From: Hofstenia miamia
Taxonomy: Eukaryota; Xenacoelomorpha; Acoela
Length of the DNA: 64,000 nucleotides
Reading direction: 5' to 3'
Assembly (NCBI GenBank): GCA_004352715.1
Contig: SCFE01000093.1
Location: 307,352-371,351 of the forward strand
Made by a program: the position numbers and the translations under genes. This document shows positions 33,661 to 44,700 of this stretch, in pieces. A model generated the notes under the pieces. That model saw only the letters and a program-made list of their open reading frames with translations, was not told the origin of the DNA and did no database searches. Within the stretch, counting starts at the first letter, position 1. Every line of letters starts with the position of its first letter.

Positions 33661-34585
33661 AAATTCAATCGTTGAATTTTGGTTTCTATTAACATATTCT
33701 GACCCATTTTCTGTTACAATTTGAGTGATTCAATTCTCTCAACCTACTGATGACCAAGAGCTTCAGTTAAAGGAATGTAATCCATTGATAATTTGGAGTA
33801 AGATAAATCTAAGCATTTTGATTCTGACTAAGCTTGTTTTTAAGAATATATTTCATTTTTGAATTTTTTACAATTGAATTCTGAAATAGTTTACAAACAA
33901 TTTAAATATATACTTTAAAACAAAAAATTTAGAAAATTAAATTTGAAAAACAATTTAAAAAAAATCTTTCAGATATTTCTCTATTGATTAACTACCAGCA
34001 ATGTGAAAAAATGCGTAAGTTTTTTCAAACTGGGTGGTTCGCAGCGGGTTGACTCAACTTTAAAGGGTCTTAGAAAATAGACAATAAGTGTCACACTTTT
34101 TACCGCACAGTGTAGAGCTATGGTATAATGCCCCAGGCTCAGGCTGCATTACTGCTATAATTAATTGTTGAGATAGAGAAGTTAGAAAGCGAGAAATTCA
34201 AGCACATTATTAAGACGAAATAAGCACTAGAAAATGTTTATTACAACTCATTAATTAACTTAGCTTTAAAATTTTATAAAGGATTTCTTAAAATTTATTA
34301 AATTGGAAAAATGGCCACCTAGCGGAAGCTAACATCATTTAGCTAAATTTCGACTTGCAATTACTGTTAAATAATTTCCTAAATTCAAAGCATCATAATT
34401 AGGTAAGTGATTTATATTAATTCGCAAAATTATTTGATAGGCTTGAATTTTTTTTTTGAATTTTGTCATATTTAAATATTGAAAAATTATAGAAAATTAC
34501 TGTAATCATTGTCTGATAAGTTGCATAAATCTTAAATTATAAATTTGTTATCCATGAAAGAAGTTGCATTGAAAACGAATTAAGT
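33661..34585. other. Unassigned stretch
   Basis: No recognisable coding remnant or repeat. Confidence 0.5.
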
Positions 34586-34695
34586 CAGAGATGGAACCGG
34601 CTACTCGCTGGCCGAGGCAATTTACCGGCCTGCAGCCGCTTTAAATTTCATGAAAGGCCGGTAAAATTTCCGGCCGTTTACCGGCCAAAATTATA
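34586..34695 (+). mobile_element. hAT-type transposon left end with GGCCGGTAAA subterminal repeats
   Basis: It starts CAGAGATGGAACCGGC, sharing CAGAGATGGA with the hAT derivative at 45877. TTTACCGGCC and its inverse GGCCGGTAAA recur four times within 90 bp, as in hAT subterminal transposase-binding repeats. A hAT C-terminal fragment lies 4 kb downstream (38725), but no matching right end was found, so linkage is not shown. Confidence 0.55.
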
Positions 34696-35447
34696 AAAAA
34701 TCTTCTTGTTTTATATTATAAACAGGGAATACTTTGCTTAATTTGGGAGGAATTTTTATGAAAATCTAAAATTCAAAAAAAAATTTATAGTATGAGCAAT
34801 TTACAGCATTGCAATTCGAATAATAATTACATTTACATTCTGGAATTTCTCCTAAATTTTGCTACAAACGGAGTTGTACTGCTTTTTGATAAGGTAATTT
34901 TACTTCAGTTTTCTATGTAACTTACTAATAATATTAAAAGAACCTGTTTATAATACTGAAAATATAATGTATACGATTTACGGTTGAAATTTGGCAGACC
35001 TTATTCAAATAAAGCAACTGGAACCCTTGTATTTGATTAATATTGGAAGGGGACGCTCAAAATAAATTTGAAGGATGCAGAAAGACATTCAGATACAAAT
35101 ATCAATTGACACATCTTACTAAACGGGCAATTATATTTAGTTTTAGCGAAATATTACTTAAATTATATTTGTGTACTTATGAGTTATTCAATGCTAAGCG
35201 GGGTCGAATGCTACACCAATGATTTATGTATTTTAACTATCATGCAAAGTAAACTTACCAAATAAAAACTAAAACGTTCACAATTTTTCATCACTGAAAA
35301 TGAAAACAGCTGATTAAAATTATAGAAAATATCAAAATTGAGCTTTGCTAGAAATATAGTTATAATAGATTGAAATTTGCTGTATGCAATATCAACTCTA
35401 TGCATCGCCATGTGTAAAAACAGCCTATGTTTATATATATATATATA
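34696..35447. other. Unassigned stretch ending in (TA)n
   Basis: No recognisable remnant. (TA)n at 35432-35447 forms the target context of the mariner end. Confidence 0.5.
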
Positions 35448-36503
35448 CAGTGTGGTCAAAAAGTCAGGTAACATTTTGGAGAAAAACGATATTAGCAATA
35501 CACATATATTTAAGTTCCATACATTGAAATATAAAATGAAACAAACATGAAATATGTTTATTTTGTTAATTTTCGTCCATTTCTCTCTATCAATCGCTGG
35601 AAGCGATTAACCACTGATTGTGTAACATATGTAATCATGTCAGCTGGTATCCGCGCAATCTCCTTTTCAATAAATAACTTTAAAGACGCTATTGTATCAG
35701 GCTTCTTGCTATAAACGCTATCCTTTACATAACCCCAAAGCCAGAAATCAGGAGGGGTAAGATCCGGAAATCTGGCTGGCCATTCAACTGGGCCACGGCG
35801 ACCAATCCATCGTTGTGGAAAAATTTCATCCAAAAAATCTCTGGCAACATGAGAAAAATGTGGCTGGGCGCCATCCTGTTGAAAATATAACTTATTGAAG
35901 TCTGGGCGATTTTGAATGGCTGGCAGAACTTTATGTTGCAATAGTTGCTGATAGCGTATACCTGTAATGGTACCTTCTTCAATGAAAAATGGTCCAATGA
36001 TTTTTTCATGTAAGATACCACATCAAACCATAACACCAGGACCTTGTTGAGCAACTGGCATTAACTGGTGGGGATTATTTGCGGACCAATAAATGGCATT
36101 ATGCCTGTTCACGTGACCATTTACCTTGACATTTGCCTCATCAGACCATAATGTCAATTTTATATATCAGGATTATTCTCGATCATGGTCAGAAAGGTTT
36201 GCGCAAACTCCAATCACCGGTCGTAATCATCTTCATGCAATCCTTGGCATAAAGTAGGGATATAAGATTTCAAACTTAAATCTTTTTCAAAATATTTAGA
36301 ATTGTTCCCCTTTTTATTCCTGATTGGCGTGCCATATTTCGTGATGATGTTTTGGGGGTTTCATCCACAATTGCCTGGACAGTAGCAATATTCTCATCAG
36401 ACCGATCGGTTCTTGGTCTTCCTGACCGAGGTAAGTCAACAACAGAACCGGTTTCATCAAATTTCCTATTTAATTTAATTACATGCTTTCGTGTCACAGT
36501 AAA
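35448..36503 (-). mobile_element. mariner-type transposon truncated at a single-N join
   Basis: The 3' terminal repeat CAGTGTGGTCAAAAAGTCAG lies in a TA repeat, as expected for TA-targeted elements. The coding region runs on the minus strand away from it. Sequence beyond the N at 36504 does not continue the transposase, and no inverse terminal repeat was seen further right, so the 5' end is missing or misjoined. Confidence 0.8.
35558..36503 (-). pseudogene. mariner/IS630-type transposase with all three catalytic Asp visible
   Basis: Order on the minus strand: helix-turn-helix with TVTRKHVIKLNRKFDETGS and RSGRPRTDRSDENI near 36420-36500, then GIKRGTILNILKKI. After breaks come LWSDEANVKVNG near 36135 (first Asp) and GPGVMV-stop-CGILHEK near 36020 (TGG to TGA). 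Next are YFQQDGAQPHFSHVARDFLD near 35880 (second Asp) and WPARFPDLTPPDFWLWGYVK near 35760 (third Asp). The terminal tail ends NRFQRLIERNGRKLTK at 35558. The C-terminal 127 residues are open. It binds and cuts its own terminal repeats in active relatives. Only a few lesions separate it from an open frame, so it is fairly young. Confidence 0.88.
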
Positions 36504-37334
36504 NTATACAATGCAAATATAATTTACTGGCTGAAAATCGGCCGGACGGTATATCAAGCATTTTGAATTTTCGGATATTTATAACTGTAAAATCAGATCA
36601 GTATGTCTTATTCTTTTAGCAATCAATATTCCTTAGGACCTGTTTAACTTTCAATATTTTTACTAGAAGTAGATAGTCAATGTGAGAAAATTCACAATAG
36701 TTAGTAATTCAAATTGTTATACTAGTATGTTAGTAGATAATAGCAAAGATTAGTTGATGTTTTTTAATCAAAACTAAAATAATCATTTATAGGTATACAT
36801 TTACAAAGGTTGCTGCTGGAGATCTTATAGTTCTGTAACTTCTACTCCCAAAAATTCCGATCTGATAATTTGGCAAAGCTTGGAGAGATATATGTTTTAA
36901 TTATAAATTGATAACTCATTGCAATACTTTTAACAGAGGTGAAGCGAATAATTTCAAATTATTGCTTTGGAAAGTGCATATTTAATGAGCTGGTGACGAA
37001 TTGTTTAGTTAATGTCGGGTATTCATTCAGTTCATGCCTTATTGTAATCATGGATTATTAATATAAAGCATATTACGCATGTGGCATCATCTTTGTAGCT
37101 TTGTAACCATAGGCTTCTCGTACGTGTAAGCAAGGCAAGCAGTACTTGCCCAATAATTTTTTAATAAATGATTTTCATTCTTAATTGTATGAATTTATAT
37201 CTATACAAATGTACGAATCGTAAATTATTAGTTTGCTTTAAAACAGCATTCAAGAATCAAGTAATAATATGAATGGAATATAGGACATAATTCATTATGA
37301 TTTGCTTTAAAAATCATTGAATGATTTCTGCCAA
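36504..37334. other. Single-N join and unassigned stretch
   Basis: N at 36504; nothing recognisable after it. Confidence 0.55.
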
Positions 37335-37669
37335 TTAGACTATCGTCCCATGCATTTTTGGATCAATACCATTTTTGCCCAAATACATTTCTCGCCCAAT
37401 GGCTCTTTCGCTCAATATTTTTCTCACCCAATAATATAAACAAGCTTTTCGAAATATTTTTATCATCAACAATATAACAGCGGACGCACATGTCCACATA
37501 TATTTATATATGTATAATAGAAGTCCGTACATCCATTGACACCACTGTGGGCATAATAATCATGTTTACATAAAATTTTTTAACTACAAAAAATCTAGCT
37601 CGTATCTAGCGCCATATATAAATTTCACAAATTGTACATAGCCACATGTATAATTTGTTAGGCAGACAG

Positions 37670-37706
<37 letters not shown>

Positions 37707-38396
37707 TAGATTTTACCAATGTCTGAAAAAGGTATGCTTTTTTATGGCAGTATAGGACTGGATGTTGCAACTCCCTACAAATTTTTTTATCATATTGAAA
37801 ATTGAATTGCATTATGTAATTTATTAATATATGCGTCCTTCAAATCTTCAATCTTAGTAAATTATTGTAAAGTATATACATAAACCCTTTCTATAAATAG
37901 ATTTATTCAGCCTGATATTATATATACTTGATATATCATATCCGGAGTTATTTAATAAAGAAGTATTATAGCGAATCCCAAGAATACATCAATGAAGAAC
38001 TATATAAAGTTCCTCAAAGACAAACACTAGGATAGAAGAGAAAATATAATTAAGATACAATCAGCTAATTAAAGAATGTTTGGGAGTCTCCATCCTAAAA
38101 TAAGATTGCTTAAATTTTTCATCATTGTATAATTAAAATTGTGAATAAAATTATTAACTTGTAGTGATTTAATATTTAATATCTATCCTCTAATTTCTTA
38201 GTGGCATGCTCATTTATAATTTATAATATTTATGCATGACTATGATATAACATGGATAGGACATGTTAATATGTTTTTATTGTATTGGGAGAGACAGTCA
38301 ATGGGTGAAAAATGCAGTGGGCAAATAATCCATTGGGCGAAAGATTCTATTGGACAAAAATCCATTGGGCGAGCTACGTATAGACCGCTAGGAAAG
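37335..38396. mobile_element. Candidate DNA element with inverted terminal arrays of GCCCAATGG repeats
   Basis: The left array (about 37340-37436) has units of about 17 bp: TTTTTGCCCAAATACA, TTTCTCGCCCAATGGCT, CTTTCGCTCAATATTT, TTCTCACCCAATAAT. The right array (about 38292-38378) carries the same units in inverse: TCAATGGGTGAAAAATG, CAGTGGGCAAATAATC, CATTGGGCGAAAGATTC, CATTGGGCGAGC. Inner sequence includes a (TA)n tract at 37673-37702 and no coding remnant. Outer ends GACTATCGTCCC and GTATAGACC are only loosely inverse. The size is about 1.06 kb. Confidence 0.55.
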
Positions 38397-38724
38397 CAAG
38401 CAGTCCGCTCATTGCTTTACATTGAAATACTCATGTTGTAGACCACGCGAAATATTTTTATTCAATACATTAACTCAAAAGTTAACATTTTTTCGCATTT
38501 TTCATTCCACGGATTTCTTGTGCAATTCTTAAATAAAAATACGGTAGCCATTTGTTTTTCTTTGATAGATATTAGAACATTTATAGGGATTGTTAATGAA
38601 AGACGAATTTTTTCTACTAATGTGCAATTTATTTGAAAATCAAATGTAACTTTGATAAATGTATTAAGAGTCATATATTTTGAAATAAATTATACACTCA
38701 AATGGAGGCCAGTTTCATATCTCA
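38397..38724. other. Unassigned stretch
   Basis: No recognisable feature. Confidence 0.5.
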
Positions 38725-39060
38725 ATGCAAATCCAGTTTTGTAGATTATTAAATTTTACAAACTTTGAGCGATTTAAATGTAATTATCCTCAGCTGCCAT
38801 TTTCTGACCTTGAAAATCTTTGTAATAATCTCAAATTTGCTATCATTGGCATGGCTCCAATTGTAAATCACAAAATTTTTATTAGATTATTTGAAATGTA
38901 TGAGTTTTCGACTGCCTTACCTGAAATTTGTAAATATATATTTAATGCAAACTATTTGATTTTGATCAGCATCTGCAGAACGATTATTTTCTGTTTAAAA
39001 AAACTTAAGAAATTCAAGAACCGCCTATTAGAGGAGAAAAAACGATAGAAACCATTACAA
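38725..39060 (+). pseudogene. hAT transposase C-terminal (dimerisation) fragment
   Basis: The plus frame reads FTNFERFKCNYPQLPFSDLE, NLCNNLKFAIIG, FIRLFEMYEFSTALPEICKY. In a shifted frame at 38969 comes SASAERLFSV, then LRNSRTAY. This is the hAT dimerisation domain order of ZMYM/52-kDa-repressor-like transposases (xxFPxIxxLxxLxLTLPVTSASxERSFSxLKxIK). A one-base shift near 38940 separates the parts. The N-terminal portion is absent nearby, and it is not shown to belong to the hAT end at 34586. Confidence 0.78.
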
Positions 39061-39106
39061 TTTTTTTGAAATTGTTTTATTAAATGAACTGCAGGACTAA
39101 TTATAT

Positions 39107-39520
39107 TTTGATAATAAGAGTCAATCAAATTTATTGATCAATATATACACAAATCTACAAACTAACACGTGACAAAAGAAAAATAAAATATTAACAATTA
39201 TTTAACTACGAATTAATATGTACAATATATGATAATATAATCAATGTTTGTGTGAATGTTTGTGTAGGTGCTCAATGTTGGATGTATGTTTCGAATCCAT
39301 GAAGTGCCTTACCGTCCCCTAATGTATATTCTTTTATTAGAAGAAACTGTTTTGATTTTTTCTAAACTTGTTATAGTTTTTTTCTTTTCACGTTTCATAT
39401 CTAAATTATTCCACAATTTAATTGATATGTGTTGAAAGCCATTAGAATTTTTATCTAAACACAGAAATTTTTGCGATCGCTCATTTAATTTAATATAGTC
39501 ATTAAGGAAATATAGTTTGT
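39107..39520 (-). repeat. LINE family alpha 3' tail
   Basis: The minus strand gives LNERSQKFLCLDKN and HISIKLWNNLDMK, then TNIHTNID near the 3' end. It finishes in TGACTCTTATTATC at 39107-39121, the characteristic trinucleotide-rich tail of this family. 5' truncated. Confidence 0.85.
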
Positions 39521-40174
39521 ACTATGATTCAGTGAGGTCAAGATCTTAAAAATTTGAGCGGGCTAGAAACTCGAAAAGAATGTTTTTGTATTTAGAAAAA
39601 AATTAATGTATACTTTCAAATTTCTATGTTATTACAGCAAAAACTGCTTTTCAATTGCATGGCTATGAATGAATGCAAAGAGTTCGCATTAAATTGAAGT
39701 TCTAACCATAATCAAATATTTGTAGAATGCATTCAAATTGAACCTGAGGCATATATAGGAGGACATAAGGCAATTTTTCCTTCGTTTCAGTTTTTAAACA
39801 TAGATCACTTGTCTCTGAAGAATATAGTAATTCACACAAAACTTATGAAAATTTAAAACTAAAGTGGTAAAATGTTTGCAATATTTTCACAGTTTTTGGA
39901 AGGATTTGCCGAGTAATTGAAAACTAAAGTTGATCAAAATCAAGATATCGATCCACTACACATTTCTGGATGCACTCTTTGATTAATCATATTGTCAATA
40001 ATCAAAGTTTCTGTCAAATTTTTTAATTATTTTTCCTCAATTTCTCCAATTTGACAAGTTATTTGATGGGACAAGTTACTATTAGCAAGAATTAAGCTTA
40101 TGCTAATGGAAGCACATCCGGCTAAAAGCTAACAGATGGGCCACAGCATTTTTAATGTAAATGAATAAAAACCT
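39521..40174. other. Unassigned stretch between two alpha tails
   Basis: No recognisable feature. Confidence 0.5.
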
Positions 40175-40546
40175 AATAAGAATATGTATACAAAAAATCT
40201 ACAAAATAAAGCTTGACAAAAAATTAAAACATAAACAAATAATTAACTGCAAATTAATATCTACAATATATAATAATATAATCAATGTTTGTGTAGGTGC
40301 TCAATTTTGGATGTATGTTTTGAATCCATGAAGTGTATTACCGTCCCCTAATGTATATTCTTTTATTAGAAGAAACTGTTTTGATTTTTTCTAAACTTGT
40401 TATAGTTTTTTTCTTTTCACGTTTCATAATCTAAATTATTCCACAATTTAATTGATATGTGATGAAAGCCATTATAATTTTTATCTAAACATAGAAATTT
40501 TTGCGATCGCTCATTTAATTTAATATAGTCATTAAGGAAAAGGAGA
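40175..40546 (-). repeat. LINE family alpha 3' tail abutting gap
   Basis: The minus strand reads LFLNDYIKLNERSQKFLCLD and KNYNGFHHISIKLWNNLDYE at 40417-40546, then runs into a 1000-N gap. It is very similar to the copy at 39107 but lacks the TAA-repeat end. Confidence 0.85.
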
Positions 40547-41546
40547 NNNNNNNNNNNNNNNNNNNNNNNNNNNNNNNNNNNNNNNNNNNNNNNNNNNNNN
40601 NNNNNNNNNNNNNNNNNNNNNNNNNNNNNNNNNNNNNNNNNNNNNNNNNNNNNNNNNNNNNNNNNNNNNNNNNNNNNNNNNNNNNNNNNNNNNNNNNNNN
40701 NNNNNNNNNNNNNNNNNNNNNNNNNNNNNNNNNNNNNNNNNNNNNNNNNNNNNNNNNNNNNNNNNNNNNNNNNNNNNNNNNNNNNNNNNNNNNNNNNNNN
40801 NNNNNNNNNNNNNNNNNNNNNNNNNNNNNNNNNNNNNNNNNNNNNNNNNNNNNNNNNNNNNNNNNNNNNNNNNNNNNNNNNNNNNNNNNNNNNNNNNNNN
40901 NNNNNNNNNNNNNNNNNNNNNNNNNNNNNNNNNNNNNNNNNNNNNNNNNNNNNNNNNNNNNNNNNNNNNNNNNNNNNNNNNNNNNNNNNNNNNNNNNNNN
41001 NNNNNNNNNNNNNNNNNNNNNNNNNNNNNNNNNNNNNNNNNNNNNNNNNNNNNNNNNNNNNNNNNNNNNNNNNNNNNNNNNNNNNNNNNNNNNNNNNNNN
41101 NNNNNNNNNNNNNNNNNNNNNNNNNNNNNNNNNNNNNNNNNNNNNNNNNNNNNNNNNNNNNNNNNNNNNNNNNNNNNNNNNNNNNNNNNNNNNNNNNNNN
41201 NNNNNNNNNNNNNNNNNNNNNNNNNNNNNNNNNNNNNNNNNNNNNNNNNNNNNNNNNNNNNNNNNNNNNNNNNNNNNNNNNNNNNNNNNNNNNNNNNNNN
41301 NNNNNNNNNNNNNNNNNNNNNNNNNNNNNNNNNNNNNNNNNNNNNNNNNNNNNNNNNNNNNNNNNNNNNNNNNNNNNNNNNNNNNNNNNNNNNNNNNNNN
41401 NNNNNNNNNNNNNNNNNNNNNNNNNNNNNNNNNNNNNNNNNNNNNNNNNNNNNNNNNNNNNNNNNNNNNNNNNNNNNNNNNNNNNNNNNNNNNNNNNNNN
41501 NNNNNNNNNNNNNNNNNNNNNNNNNNNNNNNNNNNNNNNNNNNNNN
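40547..41546. other. Assembly gap, 1000 N
   Basis: Exactly 1000 Ns, probably a default gap size. Apparent open frames crossing it are meaningless. Confidence 0.99.
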
Positions 41547-41786
41547 GCAGATGAAATAGAAAGACTGTGGAAGTTAAAGAAGGTTGAAGTAGTCCCGGTA
41601 GTAGTAGGAGCACTAGGAGCAGTAAGTAAGAAGCAGTTGGGAGTACCAAAGTGGGGAGGAGCAGTAGCACAGAAGGCAGCATTGTTAGGAACAGCTAGAG
41701 TCCTGAGGAAAGCTCTCAGACTCCCTGGGAACTGGTGAGTTCCCCGAGCTGAGAGGGATACCAGCATGAAGCCGTGATGTGCAAGG

Positions 41787-41825
<39 letters not shown>
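41547..41825 (+). pseudogene. 3' end of a non-LTR retrotransposon with (TAA)n tail
   Basis: Open from the gap edge, the plus frame reads ADEIERLWKLKKVEVVPVVV, GALGAVSKKQLGVP and AQKAALLGTARVLRKAL, ending LRLPGNW-stop at 41737. The phrases IPVVVGALGxVxK and LQKxALLGTARILRK are a familiar C-terminal block in LINE polyproteins, which I associate with elements carrying a restriction-like endonuclease. The 3' UTR ends in (TAA)n at 41788-41825. The DNA is GC-richer than its neighbours. The rest of the element lies in the gap. Confidence 0.72.
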
Positions 41826-42154
41826 TTACAAACATCCTTCTGAAAAAAATCGTCTCAGGGATTTCAAATATAAATAAATTTTTTATGGTTTATTGCTTAT
41901 ACTAATTTGATTACTTAAGAATTTTCCCTGCCTAGCTTTTGCATGCACGAGCCGCCACTGCTTGTCACCACTGCATTTGCTTCTAATCAAGCCAAACCAA
42001 TTAAAGCATTTCAGAGAAAGTGAAAGTTCAAAATTTTTTAGAGTTCCACAGCTCCAATAAGTAATTTATATTTTTGTAATTGTAACTCTGTGCTCAGTAA
42101 TTTAAAAGCACGCCACTTATTATAAAATGTAGGAACATATTGTTTTCTTGACAA
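41826..42154. other. Unassigned stretch
   Basis: No recognisable feature. Confidence 0.5.
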
Positions 42155-42540
42155 TAATAATAAGAGTCAAAGCAATATATTTGCTAAAAAGCTACAAATA
42201 AAATAAAATATAAACAAATCTAAACTACAAACTAATCAACACAATATATAAAAATAATATAAATTGTTTGTGTGACTGCTTGTGTAGGTGTTCAATATTG
42301 TGCGTATGTATGGAATGCATAAAGTGTGTTGCTGTCTCCTTGTGTACATTGTTTTGTTAGAGTGACTTCTGTGGTTTTTTTCTAATCTTTTTGTAATTAT
42401 ATTCTACTCGCGTTTCATAGTCTAAATTATTCCACAATTTTATTGATGCGTGATGAAAAATATTAGAATTTTTATCTAAACACAGAAATTTTTGTGATCT
42501 CTAATTTAATTTAAAATAGTCTCTTAGGAAGAAAAGAGAT
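42155..42540 (-). repeat. LINE family alpha 3' tail
   Basis: It begins (plus strand) with AATAATAATAAGAGTCAAAGC and encodes the decayed FLCLDKN...LWNNLDYE block on the minus strand. 5' truncated near 42540. Confidence 0.85.
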
Positions 42541-42627
42541 GTTTGACGAGCTTTGAATTTAAATAAAATGGATAGCATATGCAGATAAATTTGGTAGAAC
42601 GGAGATATTTTATATTTAGTACGATAT

Positions 42628-44166
42628 CAGGGGCGTACGCAGGATTTCCACAGGGGATACGAGTTCTTCAACAAGCACATTTGGAAAATTCGTCTGAAGA
42701 TAGTTGATGATGAAAAACGGCCTAGGCCTTCTGCAAGTATATTTGAAAATCAACATTAAAACTCCATGTGATGAATTAACTCAAATCAGACTAAAAATTA
42801 TAAAACACAAATGAATACAGTCAAAACTAGTACCACGAATAAAAACTAAAAGATAAGAAGTAACAGAAACAGAGCAAACTAAAAAAGAGACTTATCAAAT
42901 AGTCTCCGTGGGTATTTGCTTACAAAAACTTCATTACACATTTTGTACATGTTTAAAAAGATGAGATCTTTTAGGCGTTTTGCTGTCATGTCTTTCAGTA
43001 TGCTGTCTTATTTACTTTGGAATGTTGAGCAACGAAAGAAAATTGCCAGTAATGCTGGATTCGCCAATGCTGTGCTTTCTCAATGCGATTCCTTGCCTGC
43101 CGCAATATAACACGCTGTCAATAATTATTCGTAGTATATGCCTGTTCTTAACATCATTCTTTTCGTTTAACTAGCAACTGCCACATCGACTTGTGTTTTG
43201 GGATTTCGAACAACATTCAACAAGGTGTTGGCATCTGCAGTCGCTGAAGTGTGATATTTATTTCGTTTGTGCAAGGACAATTGACGATTTCTTCCCATTG
43301 CTTTTTCAAATTTTACAATATGACGAACTGCTTTAACCTGGACAAAGAGAACACAATGCTTACAGATGCGCTACAAATGAGCCAGGGATGTTTTTCAATC
43401 CATGATTGTGAAAAGATAGGACATTTGCTTTATTATTTCGCACAATCGATTTCGTTGGCAAAATTCAAGGGATTGGATAGAAGATGGAACTTCTCCTTAA
43501 CAGTCAGCAGGAATGAATCAATGCCATTGGATATACACAATCCCAAATCTCGATCAAATTGCAAAAAATTCGTATCCCTAGTCTGATCTGTAGAGGTAAT
43601 CTCCAACATTTCTTCACATAGCGCATCGGCGGATACATCGCCCTATTCTGACGATTCTAAGACATTAATAAAATCGAAATAACGATAGTATTCTGAATGA
43701 TCAGAATCAGAGGACGAATTCTTCATTAGACATATTAAAAGAATTAAATTTGCAAAGTAAATTAGTACTAAATTTGAATTAGAATAAGTCTATAAGTATA
43801 ACAGAATAACAATATCAAATGGACCTAATGAACTCCAGTGTAAGCATTGGTACAGCAACCTAACAGTATGGTTAGCACTTAATGTAAGTATTTTGGTAGT
43901 CACTTTGACCATGCCTTACGACAAAGGAGCAGAGAGCTCAAACCGGGCTAGCTGTCTAGCAAAAACAAGGCTCTACATCTCGCTCAACCTAACCCTAGGT
44001 ACCTGAGATTAATAAAAGCTATGCTTGTAAAATACAGAAGTTAGTGTAAATATTAATTTACACTGAAAAAGTTTGGCTCTTTAGTATTTTTCATTTATCA
44101 GGAAATATTTTTGCATTGTAATAGAGGATTTTAGGGTTGTCAGGACACCCCCTGGGTATGCCCCTG
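42628..44166 (-). mobile_element. hAT transposon (TTF/ZMYM-type), internally deleted, both ends visible
   Basis: The left end CAGGGGCGTACGCAGG and the right end CTGGGTATGCCCCTG are inverted repeats (CAGGGGCGTACGCAGG against CAGGGGCATACCCAGG). GATAT is found just outside both ends, which may be a target duplication, shorter than the usual 8 bp. The inside carries the N-terminal half of a TTF-type transposase on the minus strand. About 1.5 kb remain; the C-terminal half is missing. Confidence 0.8.
42930..43745 (-). pseudogene. hAT transposase, TTF/ZMYM-type zinc finger and following region
   Basis: The minus strand from about 43740 shows an acidic leader, then DRDLGLCISNG. Next is the TTF block FSQSWIEKHPWLICSASVSI near 43410-43380, matching FQxxWFxKxPWLxYSxxxDxxFCxxC; the finger Cys residues are lost. 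In shifted frames follow HKRNKYHTSATADAN near 43260 (HxxSxxH) and NVKNRHILRIIIDSVLYCGR near 43150. QGIALRKHSIGESSITGNFL then SLLNIP matches xIIDxVxFLxRQGIAFRGH...NFLELL. At least two frameshifts are present. This domain set is typical of hAT transposases of the zinc-finger MYM type. Confidence 0.82.
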
Positions 44167-44404
44167 GATATATTAATGCTTCTTCATGCTTTCGTGCAAA
44201 GCTTAAAACATTTATACACCAATTAAACGTATTTGATAGAAGCATACGATATTTTGAATTTAGGTCAGTTAAAAGAAACGAAAAATATTGAAAATGAGAA
44301 AAGCATGTATCAGCTGTTTATGATAATTGCTTGATATTACATTGCGTAAGTGATAAAGATATCGAATTACTGCAGTCATTTTTTGAATCTTATTAGGTAT
44401 GAAT
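44167..44404. other. Unassigned short stretch
   Basis: Nothing recognised between the hAT right end and the alpha tails. Confidence 0.45.
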
Positions 44405-44700
44405 AATAATAATAAGAGTCAAAAAGAAATTTACTTGCCAAAAATTAACAGATAAAATAATATATAAACAAATCAGAAATTTCAAAACCAATGAACATAA
44501 TATATAAGAGTCAAAGCAGTATATTTGCTACAAAGTTACAATTAATCTACAAACTAAATATGAAATATATAATAATAATAAATTTGTGTGTGTGTCTATG
44601 TATGTGGTGAGCTCAGTTTAAAAAATCAGTAAATGTGTTTAGCATGTTTGTGTCTTCCATTGTATTTTGTCCATGTAAATAATAATAAAAATATTAATTT
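44405..44700 (-). repeat. Two nested LINE family alpha 3' ends
   Basis: The plus strand shows AATAATAATAAGAGTCAAA at 44405 and again ATAAGAGTCAAAGCAGTATA near 44505. Each is followed by the AAC-rich alpha 3' UTR, so a second truncated copy landed inside or against the tail of the first. Confidence 0.7.

Noticed and set aside
36276-36557. Transposase start at 36557
   Set aside because: The frame crosses the N at 36504, and the residues before it do not look like a transposase start.
37335-38441. GCCCAATGG arrays as a CRISPR
   Set aside because: Units are about 17 bp, imperfect and without spacers, arrays face each other, and the DNA is eukaryotic.
40417-41767. Long open frames on the minus strand across 40.4-41.8 kb
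   Set aside because: They exist only because 1000 Ns were read as sense codons. Real content is an alpha LINE tail on one side and a plus-strand LINE 3' end on the other.
43865-43990. tRNA-like or SINE-like promoter (GGTTAGC..., GAGCTCAAACC)
   Set aside because: A- and B-box spacing and stems do not form a tRNA cloverleaf on either strand, and it lies in the hAT 5' region.
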